From: Acidobacteriaceae bacterium
GTDB taxonomy: Bacteria > Acidobacteriota > Terriglobia > Terriglobales > Acidobacteriaceae
DNA: 64,000 bases
Direction of reading: 5' to 3'
NCBI GenBank assembly: GCA_003134995.1
Contig: PLDC01000017.1
Span: 106,281 to 170,280, forward strand
Shown: positions 16,583-26,012 of the stretch, in pieces
Position numbering within the stretch: position 1 is the stretch's first letter
How the letters are laid out: every line of letters begins with the position of its first letter
Notes under the pieces: generated by a model
Seen by the model: the letters and a program-made list of their open reading frames with translations, nothing else
Database searches by the model: none
Told to the model about the DNA's origin: nothing
Program-made: the position numbers and the translations under genes

Positions 16583-18655
16583 ATGAAAGCGCGATCTTCC
16601 GTATGTGTAGCGACGGCACTCATACTTCTCTCAATGCTTTGCGGGCCGCTTGCCGCTCAGACCCAGTCTCCTGCTCCTTCGCAGAATCCTCCACTCCCCC
16701 CCGGATTGGATACTCGCTTCATCGATACCACCGCCGACCCGTGCGTCGATTTCGCCCAGTACGCGTGCGGCAATTTCAATAAACTCTATCCCATCCCCAA
16801 CGATCGTTCTGGATACGGGACTGGCGCGATGGTGGGCGAGCACACTGAAGTGATCCTGCAGAGCCTGATCGAAACAGCCGCTGCTGGTGGCGCAAAGCGC
16901 ACAGCCAACGAACAGAAAATCGGCGATTATTATGCTTCCTGCACCGACATTGCGGCGATCGACAAAAATGGATTGAAGCCGCTGCAACCTGAACTCGACC
17001 GCATTGCGGCCTTAACCAGCAAAGATCAATTGCCCGAACTATTGGCTCACTACCAGCTGATTAACGACGGCGCTTGGTTCAACTTCGGCGAACAGCAGGA
17101 TTTCAAAGACGCCCGCAAGCAGATTGCAGTCGTTGACCAAGGCGGCCTGGGATTGCCCGAGCGCGACTATTACTTCCGCACCGGCGACGTCGCTGAAAAG
17201 ACGCGCGCCCAATATGTCCAGCACATCACCAACATGCTCAAACGTATGGGCGAACCCGAGGGCAAGGCCGCATCCGACGCGCAGAAGATCATGCAGTTGG
17301 AAACCGCCCTCGCCAAAGTGTCCATGGATATCACTTCGCAACGCGACCCCAAGAACATCTACCACCTCATGCCTGTATCGCAACTCGCCACGCTGGCGCC
17401 GGGAATCGCGTGGGATCGTTTCCTCAAGGCGGCAGGCACTCCGCCGGTCACAGAGTTGAACGTTGCCAACCCGGATTTCTTCAAGGGGATGAACGCGCTG
17501 CTTGCTTCCACCGATCTGGAAACGTTGAAGACCTATCTGCGCTGGCAACTGATTCATGCCACGCCCGGCCTGGTTCTACCGCAAGCTTTCGATGACGAAG
17601 TCTTCGACTTCTACCGCCGCAAGCTCGCCGGGCAACCGGAGAAACGTGCGCGCTGGAAACGCTGCGTTCAAGATACGGACGGTGCATTAGGCGAGGCGAT
17701 CGGCCAGGTCTACGTCGCGAAGGAATTTCCTCCCTCGAGCAAGCAGGCCACGGTTCAGATGGTGCATGACATTGAGGCGGCCATGAATCAGGAGATCGAC
17801 ACTCTAACCTGGATGGGCGCCGCCACGAAAGCCCGTGCCAAAGTAAAACTGCATGCCGTCGCCGATAAGATCGGCTATCCCGACCGTTGGCGCGATTATT
17901 CGAAACTCACCATCGTGCGCGGAGACGCGTTCGGCAACTCACAGCGCGCGGTTGAATTTGAGAACCGCCGGCAGCTCGCTAAGATTGGAAAGCCCGTCGA
18001 TCGCGGCGAGTGGGGCATGAGTCCGGCGACCGTCGATGCCTACTACAGCGCAACCATGAACGACATCAATTTTCCTGCCGGTATTCTCCAGTCTCCGTTT
18101 TACGATCCGCACGCGACCGACGCCGAAAACTATGGCCACGGCGGCGCCATTGTGGGCCACGAGTTGACGCATGGCTTTGACGATCAGGGCCGTCAGTTCG
18201 ACGCGAACGGCAATCTCGACGACTGGTGGACGCCCGAGGATGGCAAGAAGTTCGACGAGATGACCGAGTGCGAAGTCAAAGAGTACAGCAACTTCGTCGT
18301 CGTGGATGATGTGAAGGTGAACGGCAAGCTGACTTTAGGAGAGAACACCGCCGACAACGGCGGCCTTCGCCTGGCCTACCTCGCATTCCTTGCCGACGCG
18401 AGTCGAAAGAAAACTGACCTCACCAAGAAGCAGGACGGTTATACGCCTGTGCAGCAATTCTTCGTAGGCTTTGGGCAGGATTGGTGCGGCGACACGCGTC
18501 CCGAGCAGCTCCGCCTGCAGGTGCAGACCGATCCCCATTCGCCACGCCAATTTCGCATCAACGGAGTCGTCCAGAACATGCCGGAGTTCGGCCGGGCCTT
18601 CGGCTGCAAAACCGGCCAGCCCATGATGCCGGTGAACGCCTGTCGTGTCTGGTGA
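16583..18655 (+). CDS. pepO: M13-family zinc metallopeptidase (neprilysin/PepO-like)
   Basis: Encodes 690 residues from the ATG at 16583, which has AAAGGATAATC upstream; another ATG lies at 16568. A signal peptide ends near GPLAAQ. The catalytic part is typical of M13: zinc motif 'VGHELTHGFDDQG', the third ligand in 'GENTADNGG', substrate-binding 'NDINFPAGILQSPFYD' and the terminal 'CRVW'. The paired cysteines near the N-terminus ('PCVDFAQYACGNF') also fit. These oligopeptidases digest peptides outside the cytoplasm. A strong hairpin follows the stop. The GH30 gene lies 135 bp upstream on the same strand. Confidence 0.95.
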   Translation: MKARSSVCVATALILLSMLCGPLAAQTQSPAPSQNPPLPPGLDTRFIDTTADPCVDFAQYACGNFNKLYPIPNDRSGYGTGAMVGEHTEVILQSLIETAAAGGAKRTANEQKIGDYYASCTDIAAIDKNGLKPLQPELDRIAALTSKDQLPELLAHYQLINDGAWFNFGEQQDFKDARKQIAVVDQGGLGLPERDYYFRTGDVAEKTRAQYVQHITNMLKRMGEPEGKAASDAQKIMQLETALAKVSMDITSQRDPKNIYHLMPVSQLATLAPGIAWDRFLKAAGTPPVTELNVANPDFFKGMNALLASTDLETLKTYLRWQLIHATPGLVLPQAFDDEVFDFYRRKLAGQPEKRARWKRCVQDTDGALGEAIGQVYVAKEFPPSSKQATVQMVHDIEAAMNQEIDTLTWMGAATKARAKVKLHAVADKIGYPDRWRDYSKLTIVRGDAFGNSQRAVEFENRRQLAKIGKPVDRGEWGMSPATVDAYYSATMNDINFPAGILQSPFYDPHATDAENYGHGGAIVGHELTHGFDDQGRQFDANGNLDDWWTPEDGKKFDEMTECEVKEYSNFVVVDDVKVNGKLTLGENTADNGGLRLAYLAFLADASRKKTDLTKKQDGYTPVQQFFVGFGQDWCGDTRPEQLRLQVQTDPHSPRQFRINGVVQNMPEFGRAFGCKTGQPMMPVNACRVW

Positions 18656-18669
18656 AGCAGCGCAAAATT

Positions 18670-18709
18670 AAACCGGCGTCCCCACCCCCTGCGGCGGGAA
18701 CGCCGGTTT
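18670..18709 (+). terminator. Hairpin terminator after M13 peptidase gene
   Basis: AAACCGGCGT (18670-18679) pairs with ACGCCGGTTT (18700-18709) around a 20-nt loop that itself is GC-rich. It begins 15 bases after the stop codon. A T run is short, so the hairpin may act with Rho or bidirectionally. Confidence 0.7.
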
Positions 18710-18971
18710 CCCCATTCCCTCTCGGTGACGGAGGGCGTGAAGATCGACATGAATACCGCTCAATCATCCTCCACCCACCGTCGCCGTTTGTCAGAGCAAT
18801 GTAAATAGTTTGTAAAAACTGTCGGGCTTTCTTCGTCACCCTCCTTCGTCACCCGCGTTCATCACCCATGCTCGTTACCCCTCTTCATCACATCCTGCCG
18901 AACACCGTTTCCTTCGTAACTCAATCTCACGACGCGAAACTGATAGCATAAAGATTCCCCCACTCAACAGC

Positions 18972-21425
18972 GTGCGCTCACTAGTCCACCTCGGCCTTCT
19001 CTTTCTCGTTCTGCCGCTCGCCCTTCGCGTCGACGCGCAGAGCAACGCCGGAGAACTTCGCCTGAAAGTCACCGGCCCGGACGGCCTGCCAGTCAAGGCT
19101 TCCGTCGAACTTCTCAGCCAGGGCAACGAGTACCACCACACCTTCACGACGGACGATCAGGGCAACCTGAGTGCTCGGCGCTTGCCCTACGGTATGTACC
19201 AGGTTCAGATTCAAGTCGAGGGCTTTGCTCCGGTTTCGGAGCCAGTTGAAATACGTTCCGCGCTTCCCTTGGATCGCACAATTCGGCTGAAACTCATTTC
19301 AGCTTCCGAATCCGTGACGGTCAGCGCCGCCGGCACACTGGTCGATCCCTATCGTGCTGGCTCAGTCAATGAGATGGGTTTGCAGACGATCGAGAATCGA
19401 TTGACCGCGCTCCCCGGCCGCTCCATGCAGGAGTTGGTGAACTCAGAACCCGGCTGGCTTTACGAAGGTAATGCGGTCCTGCATCCGCGCGGATCCGAAT
19501 ATCAAACTCAGTTTGTCGTCGACGGAATTCCCATCACCGACAACCGTTCGCCAAGCTTCGGCCCCGAAGTCGAAGCCGATGACGCCGAATCTCTCAAGAT
19601 TTATACCGCAGGCATTCCCGCGGAATTCGGCAGGAAGTTGGGCGGAGTGGTTGAGGTCAACACACTCAAGAGCGCAGATCCGGGGTTCCACGGACAGCTC
19701 ACTTTGTTCGGCGGCACTTATGACACGGCCGGAATCAATACTCAAGATCAATACACATGGAAAGGGAACACGCTTGGCGTGAGCGCCTCAGGCAACATGA
19801 CGGGACACTATCTGAACCCGGTGGTTCCACAGAATTACACCAACGACGGCACCACCGGCAGCTTTTCGCTGAGCTATGAGCGGGATCTGACTCAGAAAGA
19901 CCGTCTCACGCTGATTGTCCGCCACGAACTTGCGCGCTATGAAATCCCCAACGAATTTGTGCAGCAGAACGGAGCGTATGTCCCGAACGCCGAGAACACA
20001 GTCGGCTGCCCACCTGTTCCTCTGGCAGCCGAGCCGAGCGATTGTGTGTTCATTCCAGGCGGCCAGTTGCAGACGGGAGACAACTTTGAAACCGTAGGGA
20101 GCGTCGCCTATCAACATGTTTTTTCGTCGAACGCGATCGGCTCGCTGCGCGGAATGGCCCGCGATAACTCCAACGATTTTTATTCCAACCCATCGTCATG
20201 GCCGCTAATTGCCACTCAGCACAATTATTTTAAGGAAATTTATTTTAACGGCAGTGTCTCTGTTCATCACGGCAGGCAGGAATGGAAGGCGGGCGTCGAA
20301 TCCGACGCGACATTCCTGCACGAAAACTTCAACTACATGATTCCGGATTGCACCGACCCTTTAGATACGCAATGCCCTATCACTTTGGGTATCTTGGATG
20401 CGGGCGCGACGACTTTCGCATTTACCGGCAGCCGTCCGGATCTCGAGCAGTCAGCGTATGTCCAAGATGCTATCCGGCTCGGCAACTGGACAGTCAATGC
20501 TGGCCTTCGCTGGGATCACTATCAGTTGCTGGTAAACCAGAACGCCGTGAGTCCGCGTGTAGCCATCTCGCGCTACTTCGCTTCGGCGGACGTCAATGTT
20601 CACGCCTCCTACGACCGCATCTTCCAGACTCCATCGTTCGAGAACATTCTTCTCTCCAGTTCTCCGGCGGCGGAGGCTCTCGACACCAGCGTGCCCGCGC
20701 TGCAACTCCCGGTTCAACCTTCTCACGGGAACTATTACGAAGTGGGAGCGACCAAAGCATTCCTTCAGAAACTGCGAGTTGACGCGAATATGTTCCGCCG
20801 TGACGTGAACAATTACGCCGACGACGCGCAGGTTCTCAGCACCGGCATCAGCTTTCCCATCGCGTTCAGGAAAGCCATTCTCTACGGCGCTGAGGCCAAG
20901 CTCGAAGTTCTTCGCTGGGGACGTTTCTCAGGCTTCGCCAGCTACTCCTACATCGTAGGAAATGTCTGGAACCCGGTAACCGGCGGTCTGTTTCTTGGGG
21001 ATGACGCGACTGGCGCGACAACCCAGTTGACCGGACATTTTCCCGATTCGCAGGACCAGCGGAATACAATGCGAGGCCGAGTCCGCTATCAGGCCGCCTC
21101 CCGGTTCTGGATTGCCTTGGGGTGCGATTACAACAGCGGACTGCCGTTCCAGCCCGACTTAACCCCTCAGCAATACGCCGCGGAATACGGTCTGAATGTG
21201 ATCAATCGCCTCAATTTTAATCGCGACCGCATCAGTCCCTACTTCACACAGAATGCCTCGGCGGGAGCCGATCTCTACCAGCACGAAAAACGCTCGCTGC
21301 GATTGCAGGCCGACGCCCAGAACTTAAGCAACGAACTCGAAGTAATCGATTTCGGAGGACTGTTCTCCGGCAACGCGCTAGGCCCGTCGCGGCAATACAC
21401 ACTCCGCCTGGTTACGACATTCTAG
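18972..21425 (+). CDS. TonB-dependent receptor with N-terminal CarboxypepD-like domain
   Basis: The 817-residue outer-membrane protein starts at a GTG (18972) and has a signal peptide ending near RVDAQ. Residues about 25-110 form a carboxypeptidase-regulatory-like beta sandwich ('LRLKVTGPDGLPVKASVEL'). The plug domain at about 130-245 contains 'QFVVDGIPITDNRSPSFGPEV' and 'KIYTAGIPAEFGRKLGGVVEV'. The rest is a 22-stranded-type barrel ending 'YTLRLVTTF' with a terminal Phe. No TonB box is obvious. It is shorter than typical Oar receptors (about 1000-1200 residues). It lies downstream of the GH30 and M13 genes and may import products they release, but that is inference. Confidence 0.9.
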   Translation: MRSLVHLGLLFLVLPLALRVDAQSNAGELRLKVTGPDGLPVKASVELLSQGNEYHHTFTTDDQGNLSARRLPYGMYQVQIQVEGFAPVSEPVEIRSALPLDRTIRLKLISASESVTVSAAGTLVDPYRAGSVNEMGLQTIENRLTALPGRSMQELVNSEPGWLYEGNAVLHPRGSEYQTQFVVDGIPITDNRSPSFGPEVEADDAESLKIYTAGIPAEFGRKLGGVVEVNTLKSADPGFHGQLTLFGGTYDTAGINTQDQYTWKGNTLGVSASGNMTGHYLNPVVPQNYTNDGTTGSFSLSYERDLTQKDRLTLIVRHELARYEIPNEFVQQNGAYVPNAENTVGCPPVPLAAEPSDCVFIPGGQLQTGDNFETVGSVAYQHVFSSNAIGSLRGMARDNSNDFYSNPSSWPLIATQHNYFKEIYFNGSVSVHHGRQEWKAGVESDATFLHENFNYMIPDCTDPLDTQCPITLGILDAGATTFAFTGSRPDLEQSAYVQDAIRLGNWTVNAGLRWDHYQLLVNQNAVSPRVAISRYFASADVNVHASYDRIFQTPSFENILLSSSPAAEALDTSVPALQLPVQPSHGNYYEVGATKAFLQKLRVDANMFRRDVNNYADDAQVLSTGISFPIAFRKAILYGAEAKLEVLRWGRFSGFASYSYIVGNVWNPVTGGLFLGDDATGATTQLTGHFPDSQDQRNTMRGRVRYQAASRFWIALGCDYNSGLPFQPDLTPQQYAAEYGLNVINRLNFNRDRISPYFTQNASAGADLYQHEKRSLRLQADAQNLSNELEVIDFGGLFSGNALGPSRQYTLRLVTTF

Positions 21426-21450
21426 GCGGAGAAGCGCTCACCACAGGGTT

Positions 21451-21510
21451 TGTCATCCTGAGCGAAGCGTGATCGTCTGAAAGACGATCATGCGCAGTCG
21501 AAGGACCCTT
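21451..21510. repeat. Dispersed GTCATCCTGAGCGAAGCG-type element with hairpin
   Basis: The element begins TGTCATCCTGAGCGAAGCG and ends CAGTCGAAGGACCCT, a pair of phrases found together as intergenic repeats in many acidobacterial genomes. Inside it, GATCGTC and GACGATC (21471-21489) form a short hairpin. It separates the receptor gene from the small leftward gene at 21570. Confidence 0.7.
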
Positions 21511-21569
21511 CGCAGTCCGTAGCGTAGAGAGCCTCAAGAGGAATTTCAGTCCGCGAAGCCAGGCGCGGG

Positions 21570-21722
21570 TTATCCCGCCCGTTTGAAATACTGCACGGCG
21601 CGCTCATGCTTCTGCGCCGCAGCCCGTGACGAAAACGTCCCCAGATTCTTCCGTTTCCCCGTCTTCGCATCTTTCTTGCGGGAATACAAACGATACTCGC
21701 CGGATTGTAGTTTGCGAATCAT
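21570..21722 (-). CDS. Conserved small basic protein
   Basis: Encodes 50 residues starting MIRKLQSGEYRLYSRKKD, then a Lys/Arg-rich stretch and 'LGTFSSRAAAQKHERAVQYF'. This short, basic protein type recurs in proteobacterial and acidobacterial genomes without a known role. I start it at the ATG at 21722 because this gives the conserved-looking N-terminus; the frame is open further upstream to 21821. There is no good ribosome binding site before this ATG. It lies 103 bases downstream of metH on the same strand and may be read through from it. Confidence 0.6.
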   Translation of the reverse strand: MIRKLQSGEYRLYSRKKDAKTGKRKNLGTFSSRAAAQKHERAVQYFKRAG

Positions 21723-21825
21723 GGGGAAGAAGATGCCAACTGGAGACGTCCAGGTTGGCGAGCAAATCAAAACCGCATCAAGCAGAAACGATCCGTGTTC
21801 ATCCGTGCAAATCCGTGGCAAAAGC

Positions 21826-24800
21826 TCACACCACGAAATACTTGGCGCCAGGATGGTGCACGACGAGAGCTGAAGTGGATTGCTCAGGCTCCAAAAGAAA
21901 TCCTGAAGTCAGCCGCACTCCAACATTTTCTTCCGGCTTCAGCAGCACAAATAACTTCGTCTGATCCTCAAGATTCGGGCACGCTGGATACCCGAACGAA
22001 TATCTCGATCCACGATACTTCTGATGAAACAAATCGCGGATCGCAGGCGCATCGTCCCCGGCAATTCCCAACTCTTCACGCATTGTCTTGTGATGCAGTT
22101 CTGCCAGCGCCTCCGCCGTCTCCACACTGAGCCCGTGCAGATACAAATACTTCGTATACTCTCCGCCCTCAAACAATTTCTGCGTTTCAATCGAAGCCTT
22201 GGACCCAATAGTCACGAGAGAGAATCCAATCACATCCATCTTCCCGGAATTCTTGGAAGCAAAGAAATCAGAGATACAAAGGCGCCGTCCCTCGCGCTGC
22301 CGCGGAAAAGTAAACCGCAGAAGTTCCCTCTGTGTTCCCCTGTGTCCCCTGTGTTCAGGATTGTGATCTTCTGGTTCATAGATGACCACATCATTTCCGT
22401 CACTCTGACAAGGGAAATATCCGTAAACCACCTTAGGCTCAAACAATCCCGACCCAGCCACTTCCTCTTCGAGTTTCTTTTTGATCGGACGAAACTTGTC
22501 CTCCACCAACCGCACGTAATCTGCCTGCGAAGCCGTCTTCAACTGCCACTGGTTCTTAAACAGCGCAGTCTCGTTAATGTAGGGAAACACGTCGCGCACG
22601 TCATAATGCTTTACCCGCACTCCCCAAAATGGAGGCTCGGGAATATTCGGTGCATCCGTCACGACCACGCTTCGCTCGGCAAACACCGGACCGGTTTCTT
22701 CATCCACCGCCGCCGCTTTTGCGTACTCCTTCACCGTTCGCCCATCCAGCAAACGCGCTTCACGCGCACCGTTCGCAGTCACCAGATCTTCCATGACATG
22801 CAGCCCGGCAAATGCGTCCTCCGCATAAAACACCGCGTTCGCATACTCCCGCCGCAAATCGTCTTCCACATACTTGCGCGTCAAAGCCGCCCCGCCGCAA
22901 ATCACAGGAAACTCGAGCTTCTGCCGCTGCAAGTCCTGGATCACATACTTCATCTCCAGCGTCGACTTCACGAGCAGTCCGCTCAACCCAATCGCATCCG
23001 CGCCATGCTCCTGCGCTGCGCTGATAATCTTGTCGCCCGGCTGCTTGATGCCGAGGTTCACGACCTTGAATCCGTTATTCGACAAAATTATGTCCACCAG
23101 ATTCTTACCAATATCGTGGACATCGCCCTTCACGGTCGCGAGCACAATCGTGCCCTTCTGCGACCCACCGGCTTTCTTCTCCATCTTCGGCTCGAGATAA
23201 GCCACGGCCTGCTTCATGACTCCAGCCGAATCGAGAACAGAAGGCAGTTGCATTTTGCGCGCGCCAAACAGATCGCCGACGGTCTTCATTCCATCGAGCA
23301 GCACGGTATTGATCAGTTCGAGAGCCGAATACTGAAGCAGTGCCTCTTCCAGTAACTCCTCCAAAGATTTCTTATGCGCGCCCTCGCCCACTGATTTCTC
23401 GCCGTTGATAATGGCGAACTTCAACTTGTCCTCGACTGAAAGCGTGTCCACGTGCGCAGTGGTCGAAGCCGCCGGCTTGCCCGTCAGGCCGGCGAAATGG
23501 TTCATGTATTTCTGCAGCGGATCGCCGTCCGATTCGTCCCGGAAGATCAACTTCCGCGCCAGTTCCACTTCTTCCTGCGGAATTTTGTACAGCGGATAAA
23601 TCTTCGTGTAATTCACGATGGCCATATCGAGGCCGCGATTTACAGCCTCATGCATGAACACCGAATTCAACACCCGCCGCGGATAAGCATCCAATCCAAA
23701 CGAAATATTGCTCACCCCCAGAATCGTCTTAACGTCGGGCAATTCTTTCTTGATCCTTTCGACCGCCTTGAGCGTCTCGATCCCCGCGCTGCGGTATTCA
23801 TCCTGCCCGGTAGAAATCGGCAAAGTGAGCGCATCGAAAATCAGATCGGTTCCGTCGAGCCCATACTTTTTCGTAGCCAGATCAAAAATCCGGTGCGCGA
23901 TCGCGGCCTTCTTTTCCGCCGTCAGCGCCATTCCGTCTTCGTCGATGGTCAGCGCAATCACCGCCGCACCGTAACGCTTCGCCATCGGCAGCACCAATGA
24001 CGTTCGCTTTTCGCCATCTTCCAGATTGATCGAGTTAATAATCGCGCGCCCCGGGATCCGCTTCAACGCCTCTTCCACCACATCCGCCTCGGTCGAATCC
24101 ACGAGAATCGGCGCCGGAACGCGCGTGGCAATCCTTTCCAGAATCGACGAGACGTATCCCTTCTCATCCTCGCCCACGATGGCGCAGCACAAATCCAGCA
24201 TGTGCGAGCCTTCATTCACCAACTTCTTCGCCAGGGCCAGAATGTCGTCGTATTTCTTTCCCTGCACCAGCTTCCGGAAATGTTCGACGCGCGTAGTCGT
24301 ATTCATTTCTTCCGCGACGATCAGAGGCTTCGGTTCGAGATCGAGTGGGACGGAAGTGTAGGCGCTCGAAGCTGCGCCCACGCGCTTCACATCGCGCTTG
24401 GCCGGTTCGACGCCAGAGACCGCGTCCACCACGGCTTTCAGATGCGCAGGAACCGTGCCGCAGCATCCGCCCACAATGCGCACGCCGTAATCGACGACGA
24501 AATGCTTGTGATACTCCGCCAACTCTTGCGGAGTCAGCTTGTACACAGCGTGCCCGCCTTCGTTGTGCGGCAGGCCCGCATTCGGCAGAACCGAAACTTG
24601 CTTCGTGGAATTCAGCGCCAGATACCGGACCGCATCATTCATCTCCTTCGGCCCGGTCGCGCAGTTCAATCCGAGAATATCTACATCAAACGGTTCCAGC
24701 GCCGTGAGCGCCGCACCAATCTCTGTGCCCAGCAGCATCGTTCCGGTTTCTTGCAGAGTCACCTGCACGGTCACTGGTAGCCGCTTGCCCGCCTTCCGCA

Positions 24801-25326
24801 TCGCTTCCAGCACGCCAATCGTCGCGATCTTCGCCTGCAATAAATCCTGGCAGGTTTCGATCAGCAGAATATCCACTCCACCCTCGATCAAAGCCGCCGC
24901 CTGCTCCTCGTACGCCTCAGCCATGGCTTCAAAGCTGATGTGCCCCAGCGACGGCAGTTTGGTTGTCGGCCCCATCGATCCAGCCACGAACCGCGGACGA
25001 TCCTTCGTAGAGAACTGCTGCGCCACTTCCCGCGCCAGTTGTGCCGCCTTCACGTTGATCTCGCGCACGCGGTCCGAAAGTTCAAACTCACTCAGCACGA
25101 TGCGCGAACCGCCGAACGTATTGGTCTCGACAATGTCGCAGCCAACCTTAAAAAAGTCAGCGTGGATATCCCGAATAATGTCGGGACGGCTCAGCACCAG
25201 CACCTCGCTGCAATTCTCCTTACCCCAATAATCGTCGAGGGTAGGATTCCGCGCCTGGATGTTAGTCCCCATAGCGCCGTCGTAAACCACAACGCGCTCT
25301 CGAACGGTCTGTAGAAAATCAGTCAT
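21826..25326 (-). CDS. metH: Cobalamin-dependent methionine synthase
   Basis: The 1166-residue enzyme methylates homocysteine with 5-methyltetrahydrofolate through cobalamin. In order: the homocysteine barrel ('DGAMGTNIQARN', zinc cysteines in 'LNCATGP' and 'GGCCGT'), the folate barrel ('DILALAKKLVNEGSHMLDLC'), the cap, the B12 Rossmann domain with 'KGDVHDIGKNLV', and the reactivation domain with 'RYSFGYPACPN' near the C-terminus. The reactivation domain carries an odd basic insert ('HRGHRGTQREL') encoded by a repeat-like stretch at 22326-22360. The ATG at 25326 directly abuts a heptamer array and has no Shine-Dalgarno sequence. No cobalamin riboswitch is visible upstream. Confidence 0.97.
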   Translation of the reverse strand: MTDFLQTVRERVVVYDGAMGTNIQARNPTLDDYWGKENCSEVLVLSRPDIIRDIHADFFKVGCDIVETNTFGGSRIVLSEFELSDRVREINVKAAQLAREVAQQFSTKDRPRFVAGSMGPTTKLPSLGHISFEAMAEAYEEQAAALIEGGVDILLIETCQDLLQAKIATIGVLEAMRKAGKRLPVTVQVTLQETGTMLLGTEIGAALTALEPFDVDILGLNCATGPKEMNDAVRYLALNSTKQVSVLPNAGLPHNEGGHAVYKLTPQELAEYHKHFVVDYGVRIVGGCCGTVPAHLKAVVDAVSGVEPAKRDVKRVGAASSAYTSVPLDLEPKPLIVAEEMNTTTRVEHFRKLVQGKKYDDILALAKKLVNEGSHMLDLCCAIVGEDEKGYVSSILERIATRVPAPILVDSTEADVVEEALKRIPGRAIINSINLEDGEKRTSLVLPMAKRYGAAVIALTIDEDGMALTAEKKAAIAHRIFDLATKKYGLDGTDLIFDALTLPISTGQDEYRSAGIETLKAVERIKKELPDVKTILGVSNISFGLDAYPRRVLNSVFMHEAVNRGLDMAIVNYTKIYPLYKIPQEEVELARKLIFRDESDGDPLQKYMNHFAGLTGKPAASTTAHVDTLSVEDKLKFAIINGEKSVGEGAHKKSLEELLEEALLQYSALELINTVLLDGMKTVGDLFGARKMQLPSVLDSAGVMKQAVAYLEPKMEKKAGGSQKGTIVLATVKGDVHDIGKNLVDIILSNNGFKVVNLGIKQPGDKIISAAQEHGADAIGLSGLLVKSTLEMKYVIQDLQRQKLEFPVICGGAALTRKYVEDDLRREYANAVFYAEDAFAGLHVMEDLVTANGAREARLLDGRTVKEYAKAAAVDEETGPVFAERSVVVTDAPNIPEPPFWGVRVKHYDVRDVFPYINETALFKNQWQLKTASQADYVRLVEDKFRPIKKKLEEEVAGSGLFEPKVVYGYFPCQSDGNDVVIYEPEDHNPEHRGHRGTQRELLRFTFPRQREGRRLCISDFFASKNSGKMDVIGFSLVTIGSKASIETQKLFEGGEYTKYLYLHGLSVETAEALAELHHKTMREELGIAGDDAPAIRDLFHQKYRGSRYSFGYPACPNLEDQTKLFVLLKPEENVGVRLTSGFLLEPEQSTSALVVHHPGAKYFVV
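22326..22360. repeat. Short-period repeat embedded in metH
   Basis: CTGTGTTCC-like units recur three times here with spacing of 9-10 bases. The stretch is read in frame in the metH activation domain as a basic, low-complexity insert. Its style matches intergenic short-period repeats elsewhere in the window. Confidence 0.7.
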
Positions 25327-25413
25327 TGGTCGTTAGTCGTCGGTCGTTGGCCATTCGTCGTTGCTGCTGGCTTTGGGGTTTTGCCAACGACCAACGACGA
25401 ACGGCGAACGACG
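25327..25413. repeat. Opposed arrays of 7-bp GTCGTT-type units upstream of metH
   Basis: The left arm splits into heptamers GGTCGTT, AGTCGTC, GGTCGTT, GGCCATT, CGTCGTT. The right arm (25384-25413), read as reverse complement, splits into CGTCGTT, CGCCGTT, CGTCGTT, GGTCGTT. The arms are separated by about 20 bp. The left arm starts at the base next to the metH ATG, so the array fills the metH leader. Confidence 0.85.
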
Positions 25414-25429
25414 CTTTTCCTCAATACAA

Positions 25430-25452
25430 ACGCCGGCCCCGAGGACCGGCGT
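25430..25452 (-). terminator. Hairpin downstream of nuoI
   Basis: ACGCCGG (25430-25436) pairs with CCGGCGT (25446-25452) around a 9-nt loop; on the minus strand it is followed by TTTGTATT. It lies 30 bases beyond the nuoI stop and probably ends that transcript before metH. Confidence 0.6.
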
Positions 25453-25481
25453 GGTGATCGACTGCGAACTCTCTTCGGAAT

Positions 25482-26012
25482 CTAACTCCCGGCAACCATC
25501 TCCTTGGGAGCTCCACCATCCACGTCGGCCTGATTGAATACGACGTTGGCTCCCATATGTGCTGGCCGTGAGGCCAGCATCTGCTCCTTGCGGTAAACCA
25601 GATTGCTGGCGTTAAACGTAGCCAGCTCAAATCCGTGCCCATGCGTGATCGCGTCGGTAGGGCAAGCCTCCACGCAATACCCGCAAAAGATACATCGATT
25701 GTAATCGATGTTATAAACCTTGGCGTAGCGCTCGGCGCCGCTCACGCGGTGTTCGGCAGTGTTGTCGGCGGCCTCGATATAGATGCAGTTCGATGGACAG
25801 TTGGCCGCGCACAAGAAGCAGGCGACGCACTTTTCCAGTCCGTTTTCGTCGCGTTGCAGCACGTGAGCGCCGCGAAAGCGGGCTTCAAAACGCGCGCCGC
25901 GCAATGGCCCTTTGCCATCAGGATAATTTTCCACCGTTGTCGGCTGGAACATCTCCATGAAGGTGATGCTCATGCCTTTGGCAATGGCGGCGATATTTTT
26001 CAGGACCGGCAT
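25482..26012 (-). CDS. nuoI: NADH-quinone oxidoreductase subunit I
   Basis: The 176-residue protein carries two [4Fe-4S] motifs: Cys62/65/68/72 in 'CVACFLCAANCP' and Cys107/110/113/117 in 'CIFCGYCVEACP', with the conserved 'RFRGAHVL' before the first. These hold clusters N6a and N6b in the peripheral arm of complex I, passing electrons toward the quinone site. The C-terminal tail ('NQADVDGGAPKEMVAGS') is variable in the family. It stands alone: no other nuo gene is within the window, so it is either an orphan copy or the operon has been split. Confidence 0.94.
   Translation of the reverse strand: MPVLKNIAAIAKGMSITFMEMFQPTTVENYPDGKGPLRGARFEARFRGAHVLQRDENGLEKCVACFLCAANCPSNCIYIEAADNTAEHRVSGAERYAKVYNIDYNRCIFCGYCVEACPTDAITHGHGFELATFNASNLVYRKEQMLASRPAHMGANVVFNQADVDGGAPKEMVAGS

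Noticed and set aside
22024..23355. 443-residue plus-strand frame antisense to metH
   Set aside because: Mirror frame of the MetH B12 and activation domains, with no domain of its own.
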